In this document: one piece after another, positions 53,981 through 62,823 of the stretch
Layout of the letters: the number at the start of each line of letters is the position of its first letter
Numbering within the stretch: position 1 is the stretch's first letter
Assembly: GCF_019212185.1 (NCBI RefSeq)
Contig: NZ_CP078138.1
Span: 1,160,501 to 1,224,500 of the forward strand
Reading direction: 5' to 3'
DNA from: Pseudomonas fluorescens
GTDB taxonomy: Bacteria > Pseudomonadota > Gammaproteobacteria > Pseudomonadales > Pseudomonadaceae
Length of the DNA stretch: 64,000 nucleotides
The notes under the pieces: generated by a model
Told to the model about the DNA's origin: nothing
Databases searched by the model: none
Seen by the model: the letters and a program-made list of their open reading frames with translations, nothing else
Position numbers and translations under genes: made by a program

Positions 53981-55492
53981 GTGCCGCGTCGCATCAACAG
54001 AGAGCTCAAGGCTCTCAGTATTTTGGCTTTATCCCTGGCAATCAGCGGCTGCATCGGAACCGGAGGTATTGCCCCACAGGGCAAGGCACTCGATGTCAAT
54101 ACATTGGCCACGGACGAGGCCATCCAGAGCGCTGCACAGGACGCTCATTGGCCCGTCGCACAATGGTGGCGCGCCTATGGCGATCGCCAACTGGACGCCT
54201 GGGTCGAACTCGCCGTGCAGGGCAGTCCAAGCCTGGCCATGGCAGCGGCGCGGGTGCGGCAGGCCAAGGCCATGGCGGGCGTGGTGGAATCGGCGGAGTC
54301 ATTGCAGATCAATGCCGATACCACCCTCAAGCGCCACAACTGGCCCACCGATCAGTTCTACGGCCCTGGCGACCTGGCCAACTCCACCACCTGGGACAAC
54401 AACGCGGCGCTGGGTTTCAGCTATGCCCTCGACCTCTGGGGCCGCGAAAGCAATGCCAGCGAACGTGCCGTCGACCTGGCGCACATGAGCGCCGCCGAAG
54501 CGCGCATGGCCCAGCTGGAATTGCAGAACAATGTGGTGCGTGCCTACATCCAACTGTCGTTGCATTACGCCCAGCGCGATATCGTCGCCGCCACTCTGGC
54601 CCAGCAACAACAGATTCTCGACCTCGCGCAAAAGCGCCTGGACGGTGGCATCGGCACCCATTTCGAGGTCAGCCAGGCGCAGACGCCGTTGCCCGAAACC
54701 CATCGCCAACTGGACGCGCTGGACGAGGAAATCGCCCTCAGTCGCAACCAGCTCGCGGCCCTGGCTGGCAAAGGTCCGGGCGAGGGCGCGCGGCTGCAAC
54801 GTCCGACCCTGGCCTTGGGTGCCGCACTGAAGTTGCCCTCGAGCCTGCCGGCGCAATTGCTTGGGCAGCGTCCGGACGTGGTTGCCAGTCGCTGGCAGGT
54901 GGCTGCCGAGGCACGCGGAATCGACGTCGCCCACGCCGGCTTCTACCCCAATGTCGATCTGATTGGCAGTCTGGGTTACATGGCCACCGGTGGTGGTGCG
55001 CTGGAGTTCCTGACCGGGAAAAAGCTCAATTACAGCGTCGGCCCGGCAATCTCCCTGCCGATCTTCGACGGCGGGCGTCTGCGCTCGGAACTGGGTTCGG
55101 CCTCGGCCGGTTACGACCTGGCGGTGGCCAGGTACAACCAAACCCTGATCAATGCACTCAAGGGCATTTCCGATCAGTTGATCCGTCGCGAGTCGATGGA
55201 CAAGCAGCAGGACTTCGCCGCCGAGTCGGTGGCCGCGGCGCAGAAAACCTATGACATCGCGATGATCGCCTACCAGCGTGGCCTGACTGATTACCTCAAT
55301 GTGCTGAACGCGCAAACCCTGCTGTTCAAACAGCAGCAGGTGCAACAGCAGGTCCAGGCGGCACGCTTGAGTGCCCACGCCGAACTGGTCACCGCCCTTG
55401 GCGGCGGTCTCGGCGCGGGCGACGACGTGCCGGCCGACAGCAAAATCCAGGCACCGAAACCCCCGGCCATTCTCTCCGCCCTCGATCATTGA
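53981..55492 (+). CDS. NodT-family outer-membrane efflux lipoprotein
   Basis: A 503-residue OprM/NodT channel protein. A lipoprotein signal with lipobox SGC is at about residues 22-24 (LSLAISGCIG). Two TolC repeats follow, with VAQWWRAYGDRQLDAWVELA near the start and GQRPDVVASRWQVAAEARG in the middle. The start is GTG at 53981 with AGGA upstream. It is the first gene of an aromatic-acid-type efflux operon and should form its outer-membrane exit. Confidence 0.92.
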   Translation: MPRRINRELKALSILALSLAISGCIGTGGIAPQGKALDVNTLATDEAIQSAAQDAHWPVAQWWRAYGDRQLDAWVELAVQGSPSLAMAAARVRQAKAMAGVVESAESLQINADTTLKRHNWPTDQFYGPGDLANSTTWDNNAALGFSYALDLWGRESNASERAVDLAHMSAAEARMAQLELQNNVVRAYIQLSLHYAQRDIVAATLAQQQQILDLAQKRLDGGIGTHFEVSQAQTPLPETHRQLDALDEEIALSRNQLAALAGKGPGEGARLQRPTLALGAALKLPSSLPAQLLGQRPDVVASRWQVAAEARGIDVAHAGFYPNVDLIGSLGYMATGGGALEFLTGKKLNYSVGPAISLPIFDGGRLRSELGSASAGYDLAVARYNQTLINALKGISDQLIRRESMDKQQDFAAESVAAAQKTYDIAMIAYQRGLTDYLNVLNAQTLLFKQQQVQQQVQAARLSAHAELVTALGGGLGAGDDVPADSKIQAPKPPAILSALDH

Positions 55493-55502
55493 GCAGGACA
55501 CC

Positions 55503-57689
55503 ATGACTCCCTTGCCTGCACCGCTGCGCTGGCTTTATAGCCTTGAGTGGCGCCGTGGATTTTTCGACTGGGCACGCAGCGATGGCGTGACCTGGGTCTA
55601 CATCTTCAAGGTGTTGATCGCGGCCTTCCTGACCCTGTGGCTGGCCATGCGCCTGGAATTGCCGCAACCGCGCACGGCGATGATCACCGTGTTCATCGTC
55701 ATGCAACCGCAAAGCGGCCAGGTGTTCGCCAAGAGCTTCTATCGCTTCCTCGGCACCCTGGCCGGATCGGCAGTAATGGTCGCGTTGATTGCCCTGTTTG
55801 CGCAGAACACTGAACTGTTCCTCGGGGCGCTGGCGATCTGGGTCGGTATCTGCACGGCCGGCGCTGCGCGCTATCGCAACTTCCGCGCCTACGGTTTTGT
55901 GCTCGCCGGCTACACCGCGGCGATGGTCGGCCTGCCGGCTCTGGCGCATCCTGAGGGGGCGTTCATGGCGGCCGTCTGGCGGGTGCTGGAAATCTCCCTG
56001 GGGATTCTCTGCTCGACCCTGGTCAGCGCTGCGATCCTGCCGCAAACCGCCAGTGCCGCGATGCGTAACGCCCTGTATCAACGCTTCGGCGTGTTCGCGC
56101 TGTTCGTCACCGATGGCCTGCGCGGACGCAGCCAGCGCGACAGCTTTGAAAGCCGTAACGTCGGCTTCATCGCCGAAGCCGTGGGCCTGGAAGGGCTGCG
56201 CAGCGTGACCGTGTTCGAGGACCCGCACATGCGCCGGCGCAACGGCCGCCTCAGTCGGCTGAACAGCGAATTCATGGGCATCACTACCCGATTCAACGCC
56301 TTGCACCAGTTGCTTGAGCGCTTGCGCGACACTGGCGCAGACCAAGTGCTGGCGGCGATCAAGCCGGGGTTGCAGGACCTGGCGGAATTGCTCGACGGCT
56401 TTTCCGGACGGGCCCTGACCCATGCCGACGCGGCGCGCCTGGCCAGTCAACTGGCGGCTTACAAGGACGGCCTGCCAGCACGGGTGCGCAGCCTGCGCGC
56501 GGCTTTCGAACACAGCGCGCCGAGCGACGCCGATCAGCTGGATTTCCACACCGCCTACGAGCTGCTCTATCGCTTCGTCGATGAGCTGCACAGTTATGCT
56601 CAGACCCACGCTTCGCTCGCCGAACACCGCCATGAACGGGAGCAGTGGGACGAACCTTTCACACCGAAAACCAACTGGCTGGCAGCGGCGGCGTCGGGTA
56701 TTCGCGCCTCGTTCATTCTGCTGGTGCTGGGCAGCTATTGGGTCGCGACTGCGTGGCCGAGTGGCGCCACCATGACTCTGATCGCGGCGGCGACGGTCGG
56801 CTTGTCTGCGGCGACGCCCAATCCGAAACGCATGGCGTTCCAGATGGCCTGCGGCACATTTCTCGGTGCACTGATCGGCTTCGTCGAGATGTTTTTTATC
56901 TTCCCGTGGATCGACGGTTTCCCGCTGCTGTGCGTGATGCTGGCGCCGGTGATCGTGCTCGGCGCCTTCCTGACCTCACGCCCGCACTACGTCGGCGTTG
57001 GCCTGGGTTTGTTGATTTTCTTCAGCACCGGTTCGGTGCCGGACAACCTGACGATTTATAACCCTTACACCTTCATCAACGATTACATCGCCATGGTCAT
57101 TGGCATGCTGGTCTGCGCGGCCGCCGGCGCGATCATTCTGCCGCCCAACAGTCGCTGGCTCTGGCGCCGACTGGAGCAGGACCTGCGCGGCCAGGTGGTC
57201 TATGCCATCAGCGGCAAGCTCAAGGGCCTGGCGACGAGTTTCGAAAGCAGCACTCGCGACCTGTTGCACCAGGCCTATGGCCTGGCGGTGGGTCAGCCGC
57301 AGGTGCAGCGCAATCTGCTGCGCTGGATGTTCGTGGTGCTGCAGGTCGGTCACGCGATCATCGAGTTGCGCAAGGAGCAGGCGATTCTCCCGGTGCACCC
57401 GGCCTACGCCGAGTCGCAGCCGTGGCGCCAGGCAATCCGGGTCATGGGCCGCTCGCTGGTGCGCCTGTTCCTGCAGCCGGGGCAGAGCAATCTAGAGCGC
57501 GCGCTGATTGCCGTCGACCATGCCATCAGCCGCGTCCAGGCCACCGACGAGCCCTTCGCCCCGCACTTCGACACCTCGGCCCTGCGCCGGGTGAAGAGTT
57601 ACCTGCATTTCATTCGCACTTCGTTGCTCGACCCGCAATCGCCGCTGGCGGCGCTGACCGCCCCGCAAGGACCTGACCATGCCTCGTGA
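55503..57689 (+). CDS. FUSC-family (AaeB-like) inner-membrane efflux protein
   Basis: A 728-residue transporter. Two sets of membrane helices lie at about residues 33-185 and 410-545, each followed by a soluble segment, the AaeB/FUSC architecture. RLELPQPRTAMITVFIVMQP and QVFAKSFYRFLGTLAGS are family signatures, repeated later as FQMACGTFLGALIGF. E. coli AaeB exports hydroxybenzoates. CAGGACACC leads into the ATG, ten bases after the NodT stop. The 3' end overlaps the DUF1656 gene by 11 bases. Confidence 0.93.
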   Translation: MTPLPAPLRWLYSLEWRRGFFDWARSDGVTWVYIFKVLIAAFLTLWLAMRLELPQPRTAMITVFIVMQPQSGQVFAKSFYRFLGTLAGSAVMVALIALFAQNTELFLGALAIWVGICTAGAARYRNFRAYGFVLAGYTAAMVGLPALAHPEGAFMAAVWRVLEISLGILCSTLVSAAILPQTASAAMRNALYQRFGVFALFVTDGLRGRSQRDSFESRNVGFIAEAVGLEGLRSVTVFEDPHMRRRNGRLSRLNSEFMGITTRFNALHQLLERLRDTGADQVLAAIKPGLQDLAELLDGFSGRALTHADAARLASQLAAYKDGLPARVRSLRAAFEHSAPSDADQLDFHTAYELLYRFVDELHSYAQTHASLAEHRHEREQWDEPFTPKTNWLAAAASGIRASFILLVLGSYWVATAWPSGATMTLIAAATVGLSAATPNPKRMAFQMACGTFLGALIGFVEMFFIFPWIDGFPLLCVMLAPVIVLGAFLTSRPHYVGVGLGLLIFFSTGSVPDNLTIYNPYTFINDYIAMVIGMLVCAAAGAIILPPNSRWLWRRLEQDLRGQVVYAISGKLKGLATSFESSTRDLLHQAYGLAVGQPQVQRNLLRWMFVVLQVGHAIIELRKEQAILPVHPAYAESQPWRQAIRVMGRSLVRLFLQPGQSNLERALIAVDHAISRVQATDEPFAPHFDTSALRRVKSYLHFIRTSLLDPQSPLAALTAPQGPDHAS

Positions 57690-57879
57690 AATCGCCTTCC
57701 ACGGCGTGTACATGCCGACCATGACCCTGATGTTTTTCATCGCCGCCGCCTTGGCCTGGGCGCTGGACCGGTTTCTTTCCGGGTACGACCTCTACCGTTT
57801 TTTCTGGCATCCGGCGTTGTTGCGCCTGAGCCTGTTCATTTGCCTGTTCGGCGCCCTGGCGCTGACGGTTTATCAGTGA
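57679..57879 (+). CDS. DUF1656 small membrane protein (AaeX-like)
   Basis: A 66-residue protein with two hydrophobic helices (about 13-30 and 45-63). MPREIAFHGVYMPTMTLMFF is the typical DUF1656 start. AaeX-type proteins accompany AaeA/AaeB pumps; their role is not established. It overlaps the FUSC gene by 11 bases and precedes the adaptor gene by 10. Confidence 0.92.
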   Translation: MPREIAFHGVYMPTMTLMFFIAAALAWALDRFLSGYDLYRFFWHPALLRLSLFICLFGALALTVYQ

Positions 57880-57889
57880 GACCGCTTCG

Positions 57890-58741
57890 ATGAAAAAGCT
57901 TTTCAGTCTGCTTGCCACCTTGCTGGTGCTGGCCCTTGCGCTGTGGATCGGCCGCTCGCTGTGGGTGCACTACATGAACACCCCCTGGACCCGTGACGGC
58001 CGGGTGCGGGCCGACATCATCAACGTCGCCGCCGACGTCACGGGTGAAGTAGTCGACGTGCCGGTGCGGGATAACCAACGGGTGAAAAAGGGCGACTTGC
58101 TGATGCAGATCGATCCTGAGCATTACCTGCTCGCGGTCAAACAGGCGCAAGCGCTGGTGGCTTCGCGCAAGGCCACCTGGGAAATGCGCAAGGTCAACGC
58201 CCACCGGCGTGCCGACCTGGACAACCTGGTGATCTCCCGCGAGAACCGCGACGACGCCAGCAACATCGCCGACTCGGCACTGGCCGACTACCAGCACGCC
58301 CAGGCGCAACTGGAAGCCGCGCAATTGAACCTCAAGCGCACCAAAGTGCTGGCGGCAGTGGACGGTTATGTCACCAACCTCAATGTGCATCGCGGCGACT
58401 ACGCACGCATCGGCGAACCGAAAATGGCCGTGGTCGACATGAACTCGTTCTGGGTCTACGGCTTCTTCGAAGAAACCAAGCTGCCTCACGTGCGGGTCGG
58501 TGACCAGGCCGAGATGCAATTGATGAGTGGTGAAGTGCTCAAGGGTCACGTGGAAAGCATTTCCCGCGGCATCTACGACCGCGACAACCCCGAGAGCCGC
58601 GAACTGATCGCCGACGTCAACCCGACCTTCAACTGGGTGCGCCTGGCCCAACGGGTGCCGGTGCGCATCCATATCGATGAAGTGCCGGAGGGCGTTCTGC
58701 TGGCGGCGGGGATTACTTGCACGGTGGTGGTGAATCTGTAG
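57890..58741 (+). CDS. HlyD/AaeA-like periplasmic adaptor of efflux pump
   Basis: A 283-residue membrane-fusion protein. One N-terminal anchor helix (LLATLLVLALALWIG), a lipoyl domain starting TRDGRVRADIINVAADVTGE, a short coiled-coil hairpin at about 85-150, and a beta-barrel part with VVDMNSFWVYGFFEETKLPH. It bridges the FUSC pump and the NodT channel. It is the last gene of the operon; a REP-like palindrome follows its stop. Confidence 0.93.
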   Translation: MKKLFSLLATLLVLALALWIGRSLWVHYMNTPWTRDGRVRADIINVAADVTGEVVDVPVRDNQRVKKGDLLMQIDPEHYLLAVKQAQALVASRKATWEMRKVNAHRRADLDNLVISRENRDDASNIADSALADYQHAQAQLEAAQLNLKRTKVLAAVDGYVTNLNVHRGDYARIGEPKMAVVDMNSFWVYGFFEETKLPHVRVGDQAEMQLMSGEVLKGHVESISRGIYDRDNPESRELIADVNPTFNWVRLAQRVPVRIHIDEVPEGVLLAAGITCTVVVNL

Positions 58742-58742
58742 A

Positions 58743-58758
58743 AGCGAGCAAGCTCGCT
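58743..58758. repeat. Short REP-like palindrome
   Basis: AGCGAGC-AA-GCTCGCT, followed by CCACA, the core of a common Pseudomonas REP element, directly after the adaptor gene. Confidence 0.7.
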
Positions 58759-58779
58759 CCACAAGGTGGGGTGGGGCAT

Positions 58780-59163
58780 TCAGCAAAACGTCTCATGCAG
58801 ATGCCGCCACGCCAGCGCCCCTGACGCCTGTCGTTCCAAAACCGCAGTGGCGCGCCTGTCGTTGAGCACCCCGCTGGCATCCGACTGCAGTTCGCGGTAG
58901 CTGACGCTGGCGCCATCGGCATGCCGGTCGATGCTATGCCACTCGCTCAACTCGATGCGCAACCCAGGGCGGGCGCCGCCGAGTTTTTCGAACAACGCTT
59001 GCAGGCCTGCAAAGTCCAGCGCGTCACCATTGGGCGTGATCATCGAGAACTGCGGCGAGAATCGCGCGAGCAGACGCTTTAGCACCTTGCGATCATCCGT
59101 GCCGGCGAACCATTGCTCGATGTCGGCGAGGGTGTGGCTGACTTCAGCGAAATAGTCATTCAT
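58780..59163 (-). CDS. DUF4440/SnoaL-like protein
   Basis: A 127-residue protein of the NTF2-like fold: N-terminal helices (AEVSHTLADIEQWFAG) then curved strands (FSPQFSMITPNGDALDFAGL, SYRELQSDASGVLNDRRATA) and a final WRHLHETFC. Such proteins bind or isomerise small molecules; no catalytic set can be assigned. GGAG precedes the ATG. Its start overlaps the end of the interrupted MFS gene as ATGA, so its expression should have depended on that gene. Confidence 0.8.
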   Translation of the reverse strand: MNDYFAEVSHTLADIEQWFAGTDDRKVLKRLLARFSPQFSMITPNGDALDFAGLQALFEKLGGARPGLRIELSEWHSIDRHADGASVSYRELQSDASGVLNDRRATAVLERQASGALAWRHLHETFC

Positions 59164-59645
59164 GGGTTTTTCTCCAGTTTGGGGTGGGGAGTGATTAGGG
59201 CCTTCACCGGCGTGGCATCGAAGCGCCAGACGGCGAGGAGCGGGATCAGGGTCAGCAGGGCGGCGATCTGGAAGCAGCGCTCGAAGGCGTGCAGCGATTG
59301 CGGGCCCAGGGCATCGAGCAGCGCACTGAGAACTGCGGCGCCAAGGCCGAAGCTCAGTTGGCGGTTGATGTTCCACAGGGCGCTGGCGTGGTTCATGCGC
59401 TCGGCACGGATGTCGAGAAACGCCAGGGTTTGCGCGCAACTGCTGCATAAGCTGCCCCCCAGGCCCATCAATCCATAAGCGAGGATCGGCAAGCCACCCT
59501 GGGGTTGCTCGATGAGTATCAACAAGCCAATCCCGACGCTTTGCAGCAGCGCGCCGAGTATCAGGAGCGGCTTGGGGCCGTAGTGTTGGAAGGCGCGTTT
59601 ACCGGCGATGATCGCCAGTGCCGAACCCATGGCCCAGGGCAGCAT
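59160..59645 (-). pseudogene. MFS transporter, C-terminal part cut off by IS30
   Basis: About 160 codons of a major-facilitator gene, from LPWAMGSALAIIAGKRAFQH to the natural stop, with at least four hydrophobic helices. The 5' part lies at 61094-61828; the two halves join in frame as IGALM-LPWAMG if the inserted element and one CAT copy are removed. No own start is evident for this fragment. The stop overlaps the DUF4440 start. Confidence 0.9.
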
Positions 59646-59647
59646 CG

Positions 59648-59673
59648 GCGGATTCAACCGGTCGTCGCAACAC
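59648..59673. repeat. IS30 left terminal inverted repeat
   Basis: Begins GCGGATTCAACCGGTCGT and runs to GCAACAC. It contains the transposase stop codon. Confidence 0.88.
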
Positions 59674-61051
59674 TGGATTGTTGTACAGACTTTAGATACT
59701 CATTCAGTGCTTCGGCAGGTGTTTTCCAGCCGAGTGTTTTTCGAGGTCTAGTGTTAAGTACGTGAGCTACCGCCTGTATTTCTTGAGCACTCCAACGAGA
59801 GAGGTCAGTGCCTTTCGGGAAGTATTGCCGTAGAAGGCCGTTCGTATTTTCGTTTGTGCCGCGCTGCCATGGACTATGTGGATCAGCAAAGAAAACCTTT
59901 ACTCCGGACTCGATGGTAAATCGAGCGTGATCCGACAGCTCCTTTCCACGATCCCAGGTCAAAGATCGCCACAGCTCGATGGGAAGATCAGTCACCGTCT
60001 TCTTCAATGCATTGGCCATACTAACAGCCCCATAGCCAGCCAGCGCCGGGCCGTTCTTCGTGCGGGGAATTAGCCCATAACCTTTCTCGCGGGGCAGATG
60101 GACGAGCATGGTAAATCGAGTTGAGCGCTCGACCAGAGTTCCAATCGCAGAACGGTTCAGACCGATGATCAGGTCGCCCTCCCAATGCCCGGGTACAGCC
60201 CGATCTTCTACCTCAGCAGGGCGACTGGAGATCATGACATCCTCGCTGACGTGTGCCCACGCTTTGGCCTGCGCTCTGGCTCTCGGCACGCGCAATGCGC
60301 GTCCCGTGCGTAGGCAGCTCACCAGTTCGCGCTTGAGAGCGCCTCGCCCTTGAATATAAAGGGCCTGATATATGGCTTCGTGAGAGATACGCATGGATTC
60401 ATCGTCCGGAAAGTCGATCTGGAGCCGGTTGGTAATCTGTTCGGGCGACCAGCCAATGACCCATTTACGGTCACTGCGATGTGGTTTGTTTCGGCCTTTG
60501 AAGGGCGCTTGTCGAGGCCCAGCAATCTCACAACCATCGGCGTCTTGAACCTTACCCTCAAGACGGTCTCGTACGTATTGATGCAGTCGCGGGTTAGTGA
60601 CCAGTTTCGCTGGCTTTGGCCTCTTGGCCACCAGTTCTGCCTTCCATTGCGCGACTGAAGCTCGATACTCAAGCCGACCGCAACGAGTTGCAGCATTACG
60701 TGTCAGCTCTCGTGAAATTGTCGATGGGCTTCGTCCAAGGCGACGGGCAATCTCACGAACGCCGACACTTTGCGCCCGAAGCAGCCCAATCTCTTCTCGC
60801 TCTGCGAACGACAAGTACCGTCCTGATATGTGGTTCGACATGAATAATGGCATCCCGCCCCGATGACGGAACCAGCGTGTGCCTACCGCTGTTGATACGC
60901 CAACGGCCTGTGCTGCCTTTTCACTTGTGATGCCGGTCGCGATCTGCACCCAAAACAGCCGCTCTATCTCATTACGAAGTGACGGTGCGCCTGGAGAACG
61001 CATCGCTCCCCGGCCCGTCAATTTTTGCATCCATCCTGCAGGTCGTCCCAT
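59654..61051 (-). CDS. IS30-family transposase
   Basis: A 465-residue DDE transposase. An N-terminal extension (about 1-70) has a resolvase-like helix-turn-helix (SEKAAQAVGVSTAVGTRWF), then the usual IS30 helix-turn-helix (YLSFAEREEIGLLRAQSVGV, REIARRLGRSPSTISREL). The catalytic core has GHWEGDLIIGL (first Asp), LTWDRGKEL (second Asp) and RGTNENTNGLLRQYFPKG (Glu). All three acidic residues are present, so it may be active. ATG at 61051 is the likely native start, but the frame is open upstream into the MFS gene without a stop. Confidence 0.9.
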   Translation of the reverse strand: MGRPAGWMQKLTGRGAMRSPGAPSLRNEIERLFWVQIATGITSEKAAQAVGVSTAVGTRWFRHRGGMPLFMSNHISGRYLSFAEREEIGLLRAQSVGVREIARRLGRSPSTISRELTRNAATRCGRLEYRASVAQWKAELVAKRPKPAKLVTNPRLHQYVRDRLEGKVQDADGCEIAGPRQAPFKGRNKPHRSDRKWVIGWSPEQITNRLQIDFPDDESMRISHEAIYQALYIQGRGALKRELVSCLRTGRALRVPRARAQAKAWAHVSEDVMISSRPAEVEDRAVPGHWEGDLIIGLNRSAIGTLVERSTRFTMLVHLPREKGYGLIPRTKNGPALAGYGAVSMANALKKTVTDLPIELWRSLTWDRGKELSDHARFTIESGVKVFFADPHSPWQRGTNENTNGLLRQYFPKGTDLSRWSAQEIQAVAHVLNTRPRKTLGWKTPAEALNEYLKSVQQSSVATTG

Positions 61052-61067
61052 AAACACCTCGATCAAG

Positions 61068-61093
61068 GTGTTGCAACGACCGGTTGAATTCGC
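61068..61093. repeat. IS30 right terminal inverted repeat
   Basis: Reads GTGTTGCAACGACCGGTT then GAATTCGC; its complement matches the left repeat at 24 of 26 positions. Confidence 0.88.
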
Positions 61094-61828
61094 CATCAGT
61101 GCGCCGATCTGCGCGACCCCCCAGCCGCGCTGATTCAGGTACAGCACGGCGATCAGGCTGGTGCCGATGAACACCCCGGGAATCAGCAGGTAGACCCACA
61201 TGGCCAGGCGCAATGCCGGATTGCGCAGTAATTGCAGGTCGAGCAAGGGGCGTGTCGTACGCTCGACGACCGCGTTATCGGTCTTCAACCAAAGCGCCGC
61301 CAGCAGCAGGGCCAGCAGGACAAACGGCAGATTCAGGTAAAACACCCAGCGCCACGACAGCGCTTGTACGATCAGCCCGCCCAACGCCGGTGACAATGCC
61401 GGGACCAACAACGCGACCGACATCACCCAAGTCGTCAGTTGAGCGCGCTGCTGCGCCGGGAATTGGCGGAACGCCAGGGCCTGGCCGATGGGGATCAGCA
61501 GGCCGCCGCTGAGCCCTTGCAGCAGTCGCCAGCCGATCAAGGCTTCAATCGACGCGGCTTGTGCGACCAGCAGCGAAGCGCAACCGAACGCCAGCAGTGA
61601 AGCCAGGATCAGGCAGCGCTCGCCAACCTTGGCCGCCAGCCACACGCTCAGGGGAATGACCAGGGTCAGGCCGAGCATGTAAGCGTTGCCGATCCATGCC
61701 AGTTGGCTCACCGAGGCTCCCAACTGATGGGCAATGTCGGGGTAGGCGATGTTCGCGACAAACATGTTCAGCAGGTCCAGGGCGAACCCCAGCAGGTACA
61801 CCAGCGCGACTTTCCAGCGATAGGCCAT
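61094..61828 (-). pseudogene. MFS transporter, N-terminal part interrupted by IS30
   Basis: About 245 codons of a major-facilitator exporter: the first helix (KVALVYLLGFALDLLNMFVA), the motif A region LAAKVGERCLILASL and motif C in LLVPALSPALGGLIVQAL. It stops at IGALM, where the IS30 element begins, and then reads in frame into the transposase. The divergent LysR gene 110 bases away was probably its regulator. Intact relatives would be about 400 residues. Confidence 0.9.
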
Positions 61829-61938
61829 GACGATTTTCCGGTCAATGAGCGGTGCAGGGTAGGGCGCGCAAAGGTTTGGAAAAACAGCGAATTGGCTGCT
61901 AGTTTGTCAAAATTATTTTGACAAGGGGCACCGCCGAG

Positions 61939-62820
61939 ATGGTCAGCCTGGACCGATTCGATACCTTTAAAGCCGTGGTCGAGGCTGGTTCGCTGACCGC
62001 AGCGGCCGACCTGCTGGGGCAAACCCGGGCGGTGGTCAGCTTCAACCTCAAGCGCCTGGAGGCCGAGCTGGGCGTCACCCTGTTGACCCGCAGCACCCGC
62101 CAACTGGCCCTGACCGATGCCGGCGAGCGGTTTTACCAGCGCTGCGTGCGCACCCTCGACGAAGCGCGCCTGGCTATCGAGGATGCTCGCTCGGAGCACA
62201 GCCAGCTCAAGGGCACGCTACGCATCACCACCACCCTGGAATTTGCCCTGGCCCAGGTGGTGGCGGCCTTGCAGGTGTTCCGCGAGCAACACCCGCAATT
62301 GAACATCCATCTGTCGACTTCATCGACCCACGCGGACCTGATCTCCGAGCGCTTCGACGTCGCCCTGCGGCTGGGGCGCATGTACGACTCCAACCTGCGC
62401 GCCGTGCAGTTGTCGACGTTCGACATTCATGCGGTCGCGGCACCGGCGCTGCTGGCGCAACACCCGCCGGTGCAGACCCTGGAGCAGTTGCAGGCACTGC
62501 CGGCGCTGGGCCACGGGCGGGTGCCGGAGTTGACGGTGGAGGACCCGGAAGGCACGGAACACGTCTATCAGCCACAACCCGGCAAGACCACAATCATCGC
62601 CGACAACTCGGCCACGCTGCGGGCCTTCGCGTTGTCTGGTCAGGGCGTGGCGATCCTCCCGGAATGGCTGGTGGCCGATGACCTGAAGAGCGGCACCTTG
62701 CAACGCCTGCTGCCCGGTTACCGCTTCGCCCGGCAAGGTGTCTATGCCTTGTACCCGGACACCCGCCACCTACCGTTGAAGGTACGGGCGTTTATTGATT
62801 TCATGAAAGAGTGGAATTGA
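61939..62820 (+). CDS. LysR-family regulator next to the interrupted MFS gene
   Basis: A 293-residue LysR protein. The helix-turn-helix is TFKAVVEAGSLTAAADLLGQ with TRAVVSFNLKRLEAELG; the effector domain has GTLRITTTLEFALAQVVAAL and FDVALRLGRMYDSNLR. ATG at 61939 has AAGGGG upstream; an in-frame start seven codons earlier is less likely. Since its probable target exporter is broken, it may now lack a job or control only the DUF4440 gene. Confidence 0.9.
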   Translation: MVSLDRFDTFKAVVEAGSLTAAADLLGQTRAVVSFNLKRLEAELGVTLLTRSTRQLALTDAGERFYQRCVRTLDEARLAIEDARSEHSQLKGTLRITTTLEFALAQVVAALQVFREQHPQLNIHLSTSSTHADLISERFDVALRLGRMYDSNLRAVQLSTFDIHAVAAPALLAQHPPVQTLEQLQALPALGHGRVPELTVEDPEGTEHVYQPQPGKTTIIADNSATLRAFALSGQGVAILPEWLVADDLKSGTLQRLLPGYRFARQGVYALYPDTRHLPLKVRAFIDFMKEWN

Positions 62821-62823
62821 ATT

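Larger units (their letters stand above)
59646..61093 (-). mobile_element. IS30-family insertion sequence
   Basis: About 1448 bases with near-perfect 26-base terminal inverted repeats (24 of 26 matching) and a CAT on each side (59643-59645 and 61094-61096) that looks like a 3-base target duplication. One transposase gene fills it. Removing the element and one CAT restores the MFS reading frame. The left boundary could be two bases further right. It is longer than a typical IS30 (about 1.2 kb) because the transposase carries an extra N-terminal region. Confidence 0.9.
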
